A stretch of 64,000 nt of DNA from positions 124,001 to 188,000 of the forward strand of contig JAHHIF010000005.1 in the NCBI GenBank assembly GCA_019358875.1. Direction: 5' to 3'. Below are positions 17,202 through 26,755 of this stretch, piece by piece (within the stretch, counting starts at the first letter, position 1; the number at the start of each line of letters is the position of its first letter). The notes under the pieces were generated by a model. The model ran no database searches. It saw only the letters and a program-made list of their open reading frames with translations, and had not been told where the DNA came from. This DNA comes from Symplocastrum torsivum CPER-KK1. GTDB taxonomy: Bacteria; Cyanobacteriota; Cyanobacteriia; Cyanobacteriales; Coleofasciculaceae. The translations under genes were made by a program, and so were the position numbers.

Positions 17202-18881
17202 CTAAGCTCTAGGCGCAGAACGCTGATAAAGATGGGCGACAAACTGATCTAACTTCATCGTTCCCACTAGTTGCTGTGTCTTTTCCAACTGGAACTGCCT
17301 GTCTAAAACCTGCCGGACTTGCCTTCTTTCCCCGTCTGTACTGGGAGGCGACCAGACAGGGTCAGCGCTATCTAGCCAGAGAATACGTTGATACTGAGTT
17401 GGTTCAGATGAAAGAGACTTTTCTAAAGCAGGTGCTAGCTGAGCAGACTTCTGAGCCAATAACATGACTGGTAACGTTGGTGGAATATAGTAAGCCAGAC
17501 GCAGGACATGACCCCAAGCCGTAGAGTTCATCATCACTAAAGTTGGTGTCGTAGAATCCTGAGCAATGATGTCAGCTACTTGGTGGAATATCCGGCGGTG
17601 CCGAGTTCCTAAGTCAGCGATGCTGGTACTCAAATATAACAGCAGCAAAAGGGCTGCTGTCAGTCGTTGCCATTGCCCAGTTGCTCGTTCTATCCACATA
17701 GTCAGCAATAACAAGCATCCCGGCAAAATAAAAATCATCGACCGTCCCCAGCCAAAACTGATTGTGAACTTGCCGCTGATGATATCTACGACTAACCCCA
17801 GCAAGAGTGGAAAAATCCCTAAAAGCAAAGCTATACACACAATTCGACGCTGATTTTGATGCCAGAGGCTGATACTACAAGCGAAAAGCACCAGCACTGA
17901 TACCCCACCAGCAACAGTAGCGCTTACAGGTGGAAGGCTACTAATCCAGTCTCCCAACACCAAATGAATTCCCAGAGTTTCAACGACATCCTGAAAGTGT
18001 CGCAATCCAGTTTCAACGATGCCAGTGGCAGTCGAAAATCGTTGTAAGTCAGCATTGTGTAGCTGCTGTCGGGTTCCCCAAAGTACCCAAGGAATTGTCA
18101 GGAAGACACCTGCACTGAGGCACCCTCCAGCTAACCACCACCGTTGTCTGTCCAGAAATAGCACCAAGGCGGCTAGAGCAAGAAGCCAATAGGCAAAGAA
18201 ATAAAACGTCATCAGTCCAGCCGCCACTGAACCAATTAGAAGTAGTGACCAAAGGAGTTTTGTGTTGTCAGAGAAGAAACGTTGACGCTTCAGTTCTGAC
18301 TTTTGAGTGTCAATTAGCTGTAGCAGTGCCCAGGCGCTCAGGATTGCCCAAAGCACGAGTGAATTGTACATCCGCACATTTAAGGAGTGAAATATATAGT
18401 AGGGATTAATTCCTATAAGTGCAGCAAACAATAGACCTCCCTGTTGTCCCAGTAAACAACGACCTAAACCATAAGCACTGCCAATTGCCACAACACTCAA
18501 TAAAGCTCCGAGGCTTCGTGTTGCGACTTCTCCATTCCCGAACAGGTGCAACCAAAGATGTTGAGCGAGGAAAAAGAGGGGGGGATGCGGTTCGCCACCC
18601 GCTAATCCTCTCAGGAGGTTTTTTAGAGTTTCCAAGATGTCATGAATACTGCTTTGTGGTGGCAGACTCAGCAAGGCGGTATAGTCAGCTAAAACTACTG
18701 GCAAATCCTGAGGAGGTTGATAGGCAATTTTTTGACCTGTAGAAAGGAGTAGTGACAGCACCTCGTCATACCAAAATTCCCGGCTTCCTAAATTGAGTAT
18801 TCTTGTCGGAATTGCGATCGCAATAATGATCAACAGTATTGAAGAAAACCGTAGGGATAGTTTGTGGTGTGGGTGGGACAT
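17202..18881 (-). CDS. GT39/ArnT-like membrane glycosyltransferase
   Basis: A 559-residue multi-spanning membrane protein, roughly 10-12 helices. The first helix (LLIIIAIAIPTRILNLG) is followed by the periplasmic motif SREFWYDEVLSLL, where the Asp-Glu pair is the usual catalytic site of GT-C enzymes of the GT39/ArnT/PMT clan. These use polyprenyl-phosphate sugars to decorate lipids or proteins outside the membrane. The soluble C-terminus (about 450-559) is typical. Together with the GT4 enzyme and ABC exporter it forms a minus-strand surface-glycan block. The exact donor and acceptor are not predictable. Confidence 0.85.
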   Translation of the reverse strand: MSHPHHKLSLRFSSILLIIIAIAIPTRILNLGSREFWYDEVLSLLLSTGQKIAYQPPQDLPVVLADYTALLSLPPQSSIHDILETLKNLLRGLAGGEPHPPLFFLAQHLWLHLFGNGEVATRSLGALLSVVAIGSAYGLGRCLLGQQGGLLFAALIGINPYYIFHSLNVRMYNSLVLWAILSAWALLQLIDTQKSELKRQRFFSDNTKLLWSLLLIGSVAAGLMTFYFFAYWLLALAALVLFLDRQRWWLAGGCLSAGVFLTIPWVLWGTRQQLHNADLQRFSTATGIVETGLRHFQDVVETLGIHLVLGDWISSLPPVSATVAGGVSVLVLFACSISLWHQNQRRIVCIALLLGIFPLLLGLVVDIISGKFTISFGWGRSMIFILPGCLLLLTMWIERATGQWQRLTAALLLLLYLSTSIADLGTRHRRIFHQVADIIAQDSTTPTLVMMNSTAWGHVLRLAYYIPPTLPVMLLAQKSAQLAPALEKSLSSEPTQYQRILWLDSADPVWSPPSTDGERRQVRQVLDRQFQLEKTQQLVGTMKLDQFVAHLYQRSAPRA

Positions 18882-19012
18882 CTCACACGTCTAGCCGTGA
18901 GTAGAGCTATGGTAAAAAGTAAGTGCTGCTGAACAGGTCTATCTAGAGTATCCAGTGTTCGTTGGTTACTGGTTGAGCAGAAACGATTTATTTACAAGGA
19001 GACGCTATAAAA

Positions 19013-19786
19013 ATGCAGGTAATTCTGCTGCCAGCACTTTCTGACAACTATATCTTTTTACTCCATAACCCTAAGCAGAACGTTGCAGCAGTTGTTGACC
19101 CCGCAGAGGCGCAACCAGTGCTGCGGCGTTTAGAAGAACTTGGGGCTGAACTGGTGATGATTTTTAATACTCATCATCATATGGATCATGTCGGCGGTAA
19201 TCGGGAACTGATCGAATATTTTCCGAATGTCTACGTGTGTGGAAGCGCCCAAGATCGAGGGAGAATTCCTGGGCAACAGGTGTTTTTGCAGGAAGGCGAT
19301 CAGGTTGAATTTACCGATAGAATTGGCGAGGTGATATTCGTTCCCGGACACACCAGTGGACATATTGCCTACTACTTCTTTCCACGAGTAGAGGGTGAAA
19401 CGGGTGATTTATTCTGCGGTGATACCTTATTCGCAGGCGGTTGTGGCAGATTGTTTGAAGGTACACCAGCGCAGATGGTGGATTCCTTGATCAAGCTGCG
19501 GGCTTTGCCGGACAACACGCGAGTCTGGTGCGCTCATGAATACACGCTGAAAAATCTTCAATTTGCCCTTACTGTAGATCAGGAAAATCTAGATTTACAA
19601 ACTCGATATACTGAAGTTCAAGAGGCTCGTCGCCGTTTAGAGGCAACTATACCCTCGCAACTGGGGATTGAAAAGCGTACCAATCCATTTTTGCGATGGG
19701 AGCAACCAGCACTCCAGTCCGCCGTCAAAGCGACAGAACCCGTACAGACATTTGCGCGGCTGCGAGGCATGAAAGACCGATTTTAA
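19013..19786 (+). CDS. gloB: Hydroxyacylglutathione hydrolase (glyoxalase II)
   Basis: Hydrolyses S-lactoylglutathione to lactate and glutathione, the second step of methylglyoxal detoxification in the cytoplasm. The 257-residue protein has the metallo-beta-lactamase metal motifs: [11 protein letters not shown] (residues about 53-63), [27 protein letters not shown] and WCAHEYT, and the C-terminal glyoxalase II domain with TNPFLRW, which binds glutathione. The THHHMDH form keeps all metal ligands. Length is normal. An AAGGAG lies about 14 bases before the ATG, rather far. Confidence 0.95.
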   Translation: MQVILLPALSDNYIFLLHNPKQNVAAVVDPAEAQPVLRRLEELGAELVMIFNTHHHMDHVGGNRELIEYFPNVYVCGSAQDRGRIPGQQVFLQEGDQVEFTDRIGEVIFVPGHTSGHIAYYFFPRVEGETGDLFCGDTLFAGGCGRLFEGTPAQMVDSLIKLRALPDNTRVWCAHEYTLKNLQFALTVDQENLDLQTRYTEVQEARRRLEATIPSQLGIEKRTNPFLRWEQPALQSAVKATEPVQTFARLRGMKDRF

Positions 19787-19954
19787 GTTGATGAGGTGAC
19801 GAGAAAGGGATTGGCTTTGGGAAAAACTTCTCCCAATCCCCAATTTTTCATTCCCTTGTTCTGCCTGGTTGCGATCGCGTACCAGATTTTCGTACTATGA
19901 AGTGTTCTGGAACATTATTACTCCCTGAAGAAGTCCGTACCCGAAATAAAGACT

Positions 19955-20413
19955 ATGGCGAAACGTGTGCAATTAGTTTTAAATCAAGACGTTAGTAAGC
20001 TGGGAAAAACTGGCGACTTAGTTGAAGTCGCTCCTGGCTATGCTCGTAATTATCTACTTCCCAAGAAAATCGGAATTAGAGCCACCCCTGGCATCCTCAA
20101 GCAAGTTGAGCGGCGTAAAGAACAAGAGCGTCAGCGTTTGCTCGAAGAGAAACAGCAAGCTGAAACCCAGAAGACGGCACTAGAAACCGTGGGTCGCTTC
20201 ACCATTCACAAGCAAGTGGGTGAAAATGAAGCAATCTTCGGTACTGTTACCGCTCCAGAAGTCGCTGAAGCCATTCAAGCGGCAACAGGTCAGGAAATAG
20301 ACCGACGGGGTATTACTCTACCGGATATCAGCCAACTCGGTGTCTATAAGGCAGAAGTTAAGCTACATCCAGAAGTCACAGCAGTAGTTGAAATCCAAGT
20401 AGCTTCCAACTAA
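19955..20413 (+). CDS. rplI: 50S ribosomal protein L9
   Basis: Binds 23S rRNA at the base of the L1 stalk and supports reading-frame maintenance. The 152-residue sequence starts [17 protein letters not shown], with the conserved [20 protein letters not shown]-binding region, a long charged linker helix (about 45-80, [19 protein letters not shown]) and a C-terminal domain with [11 protein letters not shown] and [14 protein letters not shown]. Length is standard. dnaB follows about 400 bases downstream; rplI-dnaB order is common in cyanobacteria. Confidence 0.97.
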   Translation: MAKRVQLVLNQDVSKLGKTGDLVEVAPGYARNYLLPKKIGIRATPGILKQVERRKEQERQRLLEEKQQAETQKTALETVGRFTIHKQVGENEAIFGTVTAPEVAEAIQAATGQEIDRRGITLPDISQLGVYKAEVKLHPEVTAVVEIQVASN

Positions 20414-20820
20414 GTAGGTCGGTATTAATATTTGTCGTTGAGACAAGGCAGAGGGCAGAGGGCAGAAGGGAAGAGGATTTTATTCTCTTAACATTTGTTG
20501 ACATACCTTCGCTTATTTGTTCCTACCTACTTAGTGCAGTGTCTAACGGACTAACTACCCTTTAGTTCAAGTTGACCCGTTTTTTCAGGTCAAGTAATGG
20601 GGTTGAGCGAGGTGCTAGAAGCCGTCACTCAACCCCTTAATTTATTAAGCTAGGTTAGAGGCTAGTGTGCGTTTCAATGCATGACGCAGTAGACAGTGAA
20701 AGGGTAAGTGTGAAAAAATCAACCCTTAACCTTTTCCCTTTCCCCTTTGACCTAAAACGATAATTTGATAATGCCATTTAAAGGTTCATTAGCTTCTCCA
20801 TTCCCCTCGTTGCCTTGAAC
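20414..20820. other. rplI-dnaB intergenic region with hairpins and purine-rich repeats
   Basis: No gene. It holds a GGCAGAG-type tandem repeat (about 20448-20476), TTGACC/GGTCAA (20572-20577 with 20588-20593, T-rich loop), GGGGTTGAG/CTCAACCCC (20599-20607 with 20628-20636), and an inverted pair of AAAGGGTAA and TTACCCTT-like tracts around 20699-20750. The hairpins could end the rplI transcript. Confidence 0.6.
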
Positions 20821-22173
20821 ATGGCTCAAGAACTGCAATTTTCGACATTTAGCAACTCCCTACCCCCTCAAAACATTGATGCCGAGGAGTCGATTCTCGG
20901 AGGGATTTTATTAGACCCTGAAGCCATTGGTCGAGTGGCTGATATACTTCCGGCTAACGCTTTTTACATTACTGCCCACAAAGAAATCTACAAAGCCGCT
21001 CTAGCGCTCCATAGCCAGGATAAGCCAACAGACTTGATGAGCGTTACCACCTGGCTGTATGACCACGAATTATTAGAGAAAGTTGGTGGTCAGAGTAAAT
21101 TAGCACAGCTCGTTGAGCGCACTGTCTCAGCGGTTAACGTTGACCGCTATGCGACGTTGGTGACCGAGAAGTACCTCCGCCGTCAACTGATCCAGGCAGG
21201 TAATGAGATTGTGCAGTTGGGTTACGAAACCTCAATCGAGTTGGAAACTGTTCTTGACCAGTCAGAGCAAAAGATTTTTAGCCTTACTCAGACTCGCCCT
21301 CAGCAAGGTTTAATTCCTATCTCTAAAGCCCTAATTGAGACATTTAACAGTATCGAAACCCTTCATGAAGGAGTAGCACTGCCTGGTATTCCTTGTGGGT
21401 TCTATGACTTGGACACTATGACTGAGGGGTTTCAGCGTTCTGACCTGATTATATTGGCTGCCAGACCATCGATGGGAAAAACAACCCTAGGATTGAATAT
21501 TGCCCACAATATTGCTGAGAATCAAAAGTTATCGGTGGCAATTTTTAGCCTGGAGATGTCTAAAGAACAGTTAGTGCAGCGATTGCTCTCAAGTGAGGTG
21601 GGAATTGAAAGTAATCGGTTACGGGCTGGACGAATCAGCCAAAATGAGTGGGCACCGTTGAGCAATGCGATTAGTACCCTTACTCAACTACCCATCTTTA
21701 TTGACGATACCCCAAACCAAACGGTGATGCAGATGCGATCGCATGTGCGGCGTCTTCAGGCAGAACAAGGGGGTCAATTGGGATTAGTTTTAATCGACTA
21801 TTTACAGTTGATGGAAGGGAATAGCGATAACCGTGTACAGGAACTGTCCCGGATTACGCGAAGTCTCAAAGGGCTAGCCCGCGAACTAAATGTCCCAATC
21901 ATCGCCCTATCTCAGCTAAGTCGGGGGGTCGAAGCTCGTAACAACAAACGACCAATGATGTCCGATTTACGTGAAAGCGGTTCAATTGAGCAGGATGCGG
22001 ATTTAGTTATCATGCTCTACCGCGATTCTTACTACAATCCCGATTCACCTGATCGAGATATCGCAGAAGCAATCATTGCCAAACACCGAAATGGTCCCAC
22101 TGGGACTGTCAAGCTGTTATTCAGACCTGAATTGACGAAGTTTCTCAACTTAGCCTCTCCCAATCGGGCATGA
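20821..22173 (+). CDS. dnaB: Replicative DNA helicase DnaB
   Basis: Hexameric ATP-dependent helicase that unwinds the replication fork and recruits primase. The 450-residue protein has the N-terminal helical domain (about 15-115; PPQNIDAEESILGGILLD), a linker, and the RecA-like domain with AARPSMGKTTLGLNIA (Walker A), VAIFSLEMS, LVLIDYLQLM (Walker B), LSQLSRGVEARNNKRPMMSDLRESG and IEQDADLVIMLYR. Several of these sites carry inteins in other cyanobacteria; here all are uninterrupted. ATG at 20821 is preferred to an in-frame TTG two codons earlier. No ribosome-binding site is obvious. Confidence 0.97.
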   Translation: MAQELQFSTFSNSLPPQNIDAEESILGGILLDPEAIGRVADILPANAFYITAHKEIYKAALALHSQDKPTDLMSVTTWLYDHELLEKVGGQSKLAQLVERTVSAVNVDRYATLVTEKYLRRQLIQAGNEIVQLGYETSIELETVLDQSEQKIFSLTQTRPQQGLIPISKALIETFNSIETLHEGVALPGIPCGFYDLDTMTEGFQRSDLIILAARPSMGKTTLGLNIAHNIAENQKLSVAIFSLEMSKEQLVQRLLSSEVGIESNRLRAGRISQNEWAPLSNAISTLTQLPIFIDDTPNQTVMQMRSHVRRLQAEQGGQLGLVLIDYLQLMEGNSDNRVQELSRITRSLKGLARELNVPIIALSQLSRGVEARNNKRPMMSDLRESGSIEQDADLVIMLYRDSYYNPDSPDRDIAEAIIAKHRNGPTGTVKLLFRPELTKFLNLASPNRA

Positions 22174-22376
22174 TTTAACGCAAAGGCTCTTATGCAAAGG
22201 GCAGAAGGCAGAAGGTTTTATTACTAGTACATTGTTGTTTGAGGAGAAAGGGTAAAGGGTAAAGGTTGTTCCCTTTTACCTTTCACCCTGCCCCTTATCC
22301 CAAGAGGGGACTCCACCTTCCCCTTTTCCCTAAAACCGATTAGTTAAATAGGCAACGCGAGATGCTCAAGGGCAGC
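22174..22376. repeat. Convergent intergenic region with GGTAAAGGG inverted repeat
   Basis: Between convergent dnaB and the FKBP gene. GGCAGAAGGCAGAAGG-type heptamers near 22200 are followed by GGTAAAGGGTAAAGG (about 22247-22265) and its approximate complement CCCTTTTACCTTT (about 22270-22284), giving a hairpin that may terminate both genes. Confidence 0.6.
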
Positions 22377-22964
22377 TTAGCTAATTCTTAACAGTTCAAC
22401 ATCAAAAATCAGCGTAGCGTTTGGAGGAATTACACCACCGGCGCCACGGGAACCATAGCCTAATTCGGCGGGAATAATTAACTGACGACGTCCGCCAACT
22501 TTCATCGAACCAACGCCTTCATCCCAGCCTTTAATGACCTGTCCAACGCCGAGTTTGAACGAAAACGGGCGATTGCGATCGCGTGAACTATCAAACTTGG
22601 TACCATTCTCCAGGGTACCCGTGTAGTGAACGGTGACAGTTTGTCCCGTTTGGGGTGTTGCTCCGTCTCCCTCCTTAAGGTCAACGTACTTCAGACCAGA
22701 AGGCGTCGTCATAGTGGCGCTATCTGTAGTCTGTTCGCTGTCTGAACCAGAATCCATCGCAATAAGTCTTGTATTATTAACATCTGGGTTAGCACTTGTA
22801 TCGAGTGCAACCACGGCGGCTTGAGTTGTGGTCAGTTCATCAGCACTTGCGCTGGCTTTCCCGGTAGTAAATTGCCCTACAAGCAGTAGCACGCCACACG
22901 CTAAGACAACCCCTAAACTGATTAAAATTTCCCTCAAAATTTCTCCTCCAAATTGTTTCTTCAA
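22377..22964 (-). CDS. FKBP-type peptidyl-prolyl cis-trans isomerase
   Basis: A 195-residue isomerase that speeds proline isomerisation during folding. Residues about 10-35 ([21 protein letters not shown]) form a signal anchor, so the enzyme should act on the periplasmic or lumenal side. A linker rich in Thr, Asp and Ser (40-85) precedes the FKBP domain (about 88-195): [39 protein letters not shown] and the [15 protein letters not shown] motif with [13 protein letters not shown]. Active-site aromatics and Asp are retained. Its start overlaps the end of the upstream gene by 4 bases (ATGA), so the two are translationally coupled. Confidence 0.93.
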   Translation of the reverse strand: MKKQFGGEILREILISLGVVLACGVLLLVGQFTTGKASASADELTTTQAAVVALDTSANPDVNNTRLIAMDSGSDSEQTTDSATMTTPSGLKYVDLKEGDGATPQTGQTVTVHYTGTLENGTKFDSSRDRNRPFSFKLGVGQVIKGWDEGVGSMKVGGRRQLIIPAELGYGSRGAGGVIPPNATLIFDVELLRIS

Positions 22965-23284
22965 CGCCAGAGTTTATTTTCTAAATCTCGCACCTGACGT
23001 TCTAGACGGTCAATGCGACCACGCAATTCATCGACTTCCGCTTGGCGAGGGACACCTAAATCTTGCAACATATTACGCATCTGTCGTTCCATCTGCACCT
23101 CAAGATTACCTTGGTCTGACTTGAGCTGTTGCATCATATCATCGACAAATCCCTTCGCTTGCTCAGGATTAATCTTACCTTCCCTCACCCATTCATCACT
23201 AACCTCACGCATTTTCTCTGCAGCCATTGAAGTCGTGCCAATACCAACCATCAATAACTGCTTGAGCCAATTGTTATTATCCAT
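22961..23284 (-). CDS. Phasin-like/coiled-coil hypothetical protein
   Basis: A 107-residue, almost fully helical protein. The N-terminus has a short hydrophobic stretch ([20 protein letters not shown]), the middle is a polar helix ([18 protein letters not shown]), and the C-terminus is a clear coiled coil with heptads ([22 protein letters not shown]). Such proteins are often annotated as phasin-family or membrane-associated in cyanobacteria, but no activity is assigned. The 4-base overlap with the FKBP isomerase indicates co-expression and perhaps a shared process. Confidence 0.75.
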   Translation of the reverse strand: MDNNNWLKQLLMVGIGTTSMAAEKMREVSDEWVREGKINPEQAKGFVDDMMQQLKSDQGNLEVQMERQMRNMLQDLGVPRQAEVDELRGRIDRLERQVRDLENKLWR

Positions 23285-23721
23285 ACTCTTTTCCTATTAC
23301 TCGGCACTTAATTGGGTAGCTGAATGTAGACTGTTTCCCAAGGGGGCGAAACATCCTTGCCTACAGTTCTATTCTGTGATATCTCCACGGGTACCTGCTG
23401 CTTTCCCTGCGCTTAGATAGATCATGACACAATAGATCTCTTAGGACTAAAGCTAAGGTCTCTACAGATAAGGTAGGGATTGCCCACCCTACTGCTATCA
23501 ATAGCGTTCAAACCTTCAACCGAAGGCAGAGGCAGAAGGTTCAGTTCTGTTCAGAAGGGAATTGTGACCCTTGCTCCCTTCAGTCGCTTTCCGGGCTTGG
23601 GCTATCGGCATCGGGATAAATTCCTTCTACCTTCTGCCTTTCTTGGTTCAAACTGTAAGTCCTGTCTCTATCTTCGTTGACACTATAAGTCTCAAACAAC
23701 AAAAGCAAATTATTACCTACT
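23285..23721. other. Intergenic region with palindrome and core-repeat copy A
   Basis: No gene. It contains the GTAGGG-type palindrome at 23472-23492 and the first copy of the three-copy core repeat (23522-23645), described separately. Confidence 0.6.
23522..23645. repeat. Dispersed core repeat, copy A
   Basis: Left arm of GGCAGAAGG-like units (GAAGGCAGAGGCAGAAGG), then a core containing TTGTGACCCTTGCTCCCTT and GTCGCTTTCC (23561-23592), and a right arm CCTTCTACCTTCTGCCTTTC complementary in character to the left. The core recurs at 58803-58835 and 61594-61632 with different arms. Confidence 0.7.
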
Positions 23722-24030
23722 ATGGTTATTGAATGGCTCAGGGTGAGCGTTTCTCCGGAACTTCGAGAAAGATATATTCAAAAAGATGCTGAAATCTGGA
23801 CATCCATGCTTGCCCAGCATCCTGGATTTTTAGGCAAAGAGGTCTGGATTAATCCAGAAACCCAGAATGAGGTTATCCTAATCATCCGTTGGGCAAGTCT
23901 TGAAGCGTGGAAAGCCGTTCCAGCAGAGCAGTTGGCACAAACTGACCAACAGTTCAACGAGGAATTTGGCTCTCAACATCAGATTATTGAGGCGGCTGAG
24001 TACCAAGTCCGAAAATTTCCCCAGGGTTAA
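23722..24030 (+). CDS. TIGR03792-like small cyanobacterial protein
   Basis: A 102-residue protein resembling the uncharacterised TIGR03792 family and the dimeric alpha-beta barrel (ABM-like) fold. It begins MVIEWLRVSVSPELRERYIQ, contains HPGFLGKEVWINPE and VILIIRWASLEAWKAVP, and ends with a strand EAAEYQVRKF. Such domains can be small monooxygenases or stress proteins, but active residues are not evident. It has a clean ATG and lies upstream of a zinc-ribbon gene on the same strand, 57 bases apart. Confidence 0.8.
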   Translation: MVIEWLRVSVSPELRERYIQKDAEIWTSMLAQHPGFLGKEVWINPETQNEVILIIRWASLEAWKAVPAEQLAQTDQQFNEEFGSQHQIIEAAEYQVRKFPQG

Positions 24031-24087
24031 CACTATGCACCCGCCACAGGAGTGGGATGTTTAACTGAACGCGCTACTTACCTACCG

Positions 24088-24462
24088 ATGCTAAATTGTC
24101 CTCGCTGTCATCAATCTCTCAATAGCAAAGCAGTTACTTGTTCCCATTGCGGAACGGTTCTCAAAGCCTATGGTCATCCCGGCATTACCTTGCATCGGGC
24201 AACAAGTGATCAGCCGTTGTGCGAAACTTGCAGCTATCAGGCAGACGATACCTGTACCTTTCCCCAACGTCCCTACGCCAAGGAGTGTACTCTCTACGAT
24301 GACATTACCCAACCTAAGGTAGTCGCTAACCAACGTTATACTCCTCGTCAGAATCCACTGCAATCGCTCAAGTTCTGGTGCCAGCGAAATCCGGCTTGGT
24401 TGGGTTTGTTGGGATTACTAACCGCGAGTTTTCTACTTACACTACTTGCCGCATCTCGATAG
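24088..24462 (+). CDS. Zinc-ribbon protein with C-terminal membrane anchor
   Basis: A 124-residue protein. The N-terminus is a CPRC/CSHCG zinc ribbon (residues 4-7 and 19-22). A second Cys-rich segment follows (CETCSYQADDTCTFPQRPYAKECTLYDD), and the last 25 residues form a single membrane helix (WLGLLGLLTASFLLTLLAAS), so the zinc domains face the cytoplasm with a C-terminal tail anchor. ATG at 24088 starts exactly at the ribbon (MLNCPRC); a GTG at 24052 would add 12 residues without a useful ribosome-binding site. Only two bases separate its stop from that of the convergent nblS. Function unknown. Confidence 0.75.
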   Translation: MLNCPRCHQSLNSKAVTCSHCGTVLKAYGHPGITLHRATSDQPLCETCSYQADDTCTFPQRPYAKECTLYDDITQPKVVANQRYTPRQNPLQSLKFWCQRNPAWLGLLGLLTASFLLTLLAASR

Positions 24463-24464
24463 GC

Positions 24465-26453
24465 TTAGGGCACACTAACAGTGGCTGAAGTGGCTTCTGT
24501 GGAAGGTGAGCTGTCTCTTTTAAGAGGCTGATTAACCGGAGTTTTTTTTTCCTTAAATACGTCTAAATCAAACCAGAAGGTTGTACCAACACCAACTTCG
24601 CTGACTAAGTGTACCCGGCTATGATGTTTCTGAATGATGTTTCTGACGATTGAAAGACCCAAACCCGTTCCTTCAAGGGTATGAACTCGGTTTTCTACAC
24701 GGAAAAATCGGTCAAAAATCGCCTCTTGGTCTTCGGCATCAATACCAATTCCCGTATCTGAAATTTCTACCCGCACTTGAGCTGTTTCGTGGTGATGAGG
24801 GTCTGATTCCAGCAGATAGGCACGAATCATCACTCGTCCGCCTGGTTCCGTAAATTTTAGAGAGTTGCCTACCAAGTTCGCAAAAACTTGAAGCAACAAA
24901 TCGTAGTGACCTAGAACAGGTGGTAAATCTGGGGCAATATCTTGAGCGAGTTCAATGCCTTTATCACGCGCATTTAGCTGATAGGTGCGTAGCGTCTGCT
25001 CTACAGGCTGAACGATATCTACGGGTTCAAAATGATAAAGCCGACACGATTCAAGGCGTGATAAATCTAAAACATCATTGACCAGACGAGTAAGCCTATC
25101 TGTCTCGCGATTGGCGGTTTCAAGGAACTCCCGACGCTCTGTTTCGCTGAGGTCTTCGCCATACTCGTGGAGGGTTTCGATAAATGATTTGATGTTAAAC
25201 AGAGGCGTTCTCAGTTCATGGGAGACATTGCTGATGAACTGGCTTTTTGCCTCGTTTAGTTCTACCTCGCGGGTAATATCCTGTACGGTCATCGCAATGC
25301 CCTTGACACTCTCTCGGTATTGGTCGAGGACACTGGTTAAAAGGATGCGGACGGTACGAGGCGTTGGTTCATTAAGCGTGATTCGGAACTCTTCGCCTTC
25401 GCGTTCTCGTTCTGCGGAAGTTTGCCCAGCCGCAATTTGATAAAGCGATCGCGTTAGTTCCATTGTTACGGCGCTAGGCAGGTGATGCAAGACATTTTCA
25501 CCCACAACGTCTGTCCCTTCCCAACTGAAAATCCGACGTGCTGTTGGATTGACCAAAACAACATCGAAATTGGTATCAATTAAGACAGCGCCATCAGCAA
25601 TAGTAGAAACGAGGGTCTCTAGTTTGGCTTTTTCAGCCGTCAGTTCTTCAATATTTTGCTCTTCATAACGCTCCAACCGCTCTGCCATCTCGTTGAAGCT
25701 GAAAATCAGTTCACCCAGTTCCCCTTTTAAGGGCAGGTCGATCCGCTGCTTAAAGTTGCCAGTGGCAATATTTTTGACACCCCTTAGCAGTTCCTGAATT
25801 GGCTTGGTGATCATCAGGGCGTTAAAGACTGCCCCTAAAATCACCATCACCCAGATCGAGATAAAAACCGCGATCGTCACGTCTCGTGTCAAATTTGAGG
25901 AGGCAACCACCGTAGGATTAGGGTTGATCCCGATCGCTAACACCCCTAAGTACTTCCCTTCTTGCATCAGAGGCACAAAGACATCGGTCACTTCCCCATC
26001 CGGGGTTAGGTGCTGTCGCACCATCGGGACTTCAGAGTTCTTGGCGTAGTCTTCAGGTAGCTCAATCCAACGTTGAATCGTTAGAGAATTTTGCACTTCC
26101 GATTCCGAGAAAGGAATCCCAAAGAAAATTTGACCCGCCTCATCTGCGTAAATCATGTAGCGCACACTGGAGGTGCTGCTATAGAAGCGGTGGGAAAAGC
26201 GAGCGACTTCCGTCAGATTGTCTTCTGCAATCAGGGGTGCAACATTGGATGCCAACAATAAACCTAGATCACGACCAAAACGAGTGTCGTTCATTCTAGC
26301 GTCCTGTTGAATTGTGTTCACCGCCCAGAATGTCAAACCACTCATGATCAAAGAGACGACAAGGGTTGCCGCCGCCATGAGCCGGGTCTGGAGAGTAAAC
26401 TCTGACCACCAATGTGCGATAACTTCTCGGATGGTTTTTAGCAAAGCGAACAA
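24465..26453 (-). CDS. nblS: Two-component sensor histidine kinase NblS (Hik33/DspA)
   Basis: Conserved cyanobacterial membrane kinase that responds to high light, cold and nutrient stress and acts with RpaB/SrrA on photosynthesis and phycobilisome genes. The 662 residues show membrane helices near 25-45 and 190-212 flanking an extracytoplasmic sensor, a HAMP domain (about 213-265), a PAS domain (275-385), HisKA with FISNVSHELRTPLFNIK (His near 415), and an ATPase domain with FANLVGNSLKF, SDTGIGID and GTGLGLSIV. Length equals known NblS/Hik33. The start is TTG at 26453, matching the family N-terminus (MFALLKTIREVIAHWW). All catalytic motifs are intact. Confidence 0.95.
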   Translation of the reverse strand: MFALLKTIREVIAHWWSEFTLQTRLMAAATLVVSLIMSGLTFWAVNTIQQDARMNDTRFGRDLGLLLASNVAPLIAEDNLTEVARFSHRFYSSTSSVRYMIYADEAGQIFFGIPFSESEVQNSLTIQRWIELPEDYAKNSEVPMVRQHLTPDGEVTDVFVPLMQEGKYLGVLAIGINPNPTVVASSNLTRDVTIAVFISIWVMVILGAVFNALMITKPIQELLRGVKNIATGNFKQRIDLPLKGELGELIFSFNEMAERLERYEEQNIEELTAEKAKLETLVSTIADGAVLIDTNFDVVLVNPTARRIFSWEGTDVVGENVLHHLPSAVTMELTRSLYQIAAGQTSAEREREGEEFRITLNEPTPRTVRILLTSVLDQYRESVKGIAMTVQDITREVELNEAKSQFISNVSHELRTPLFNIKSFIETLHEYGEDLSETERREFLETANRETDRLTRLVNDVLDLSRLESCRLYHFEPVDIVQPVEQTLRTYQLNARDKGIELAQDIAPDLPPVLGHYDLLLQVFANLVGNSLKFTEPGGRVMIRAYLLESDPHHHETAQVRVEISDTGIGIDAEDQEAIFDRFFRVENRVHTLEGTGLGLSIVRNIIQKHHSRVHLVSEVGVGTTFWFDLDVFKEKKTPVNQPLKRDSSPSTEATSATVSVP

Positions 26454-26755
26454 GGGTGATTCACTACAATCAACAGGAAAACTACAACAGCCTACTTAAA
26501 GGTAGATACTTTAGTCGAGACAACGCTGCTTAAAAAGAAGCGTCCCCCAATTATATATATATGCTTAGCTTGAAGCTGATGTTATATCAGGAGAACTGAT
26601 CGCATCAAGGTCGTTATAATCTCAAACGAGTAAGGGGAAAGCGGCACAAAGCTAGCTCCTAGAGAGCCACTACGCTGAGACTTTATGAGCGCTATGTGTT
26701 CAACTTCACCCATCTTCGCTAAGGGAAACCGTTGCCTATCCTTTCTCTAAGTAGA
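26454..26755. other. nblS-purD intergenic region
   Basis: No gene. It contains the nblS leader with an alternating TATATATAT run near 26553-26562 and short dyads around GCGGCACAAAGC (26641-26652). No promoter could be assigned. Confidence 0.45.

Noticed and set aside
20821..22173. Possible intein in dnaB
   Set aside because: All usual insertion motifs are continuous and the protein has the length of an intein-free DnaB.
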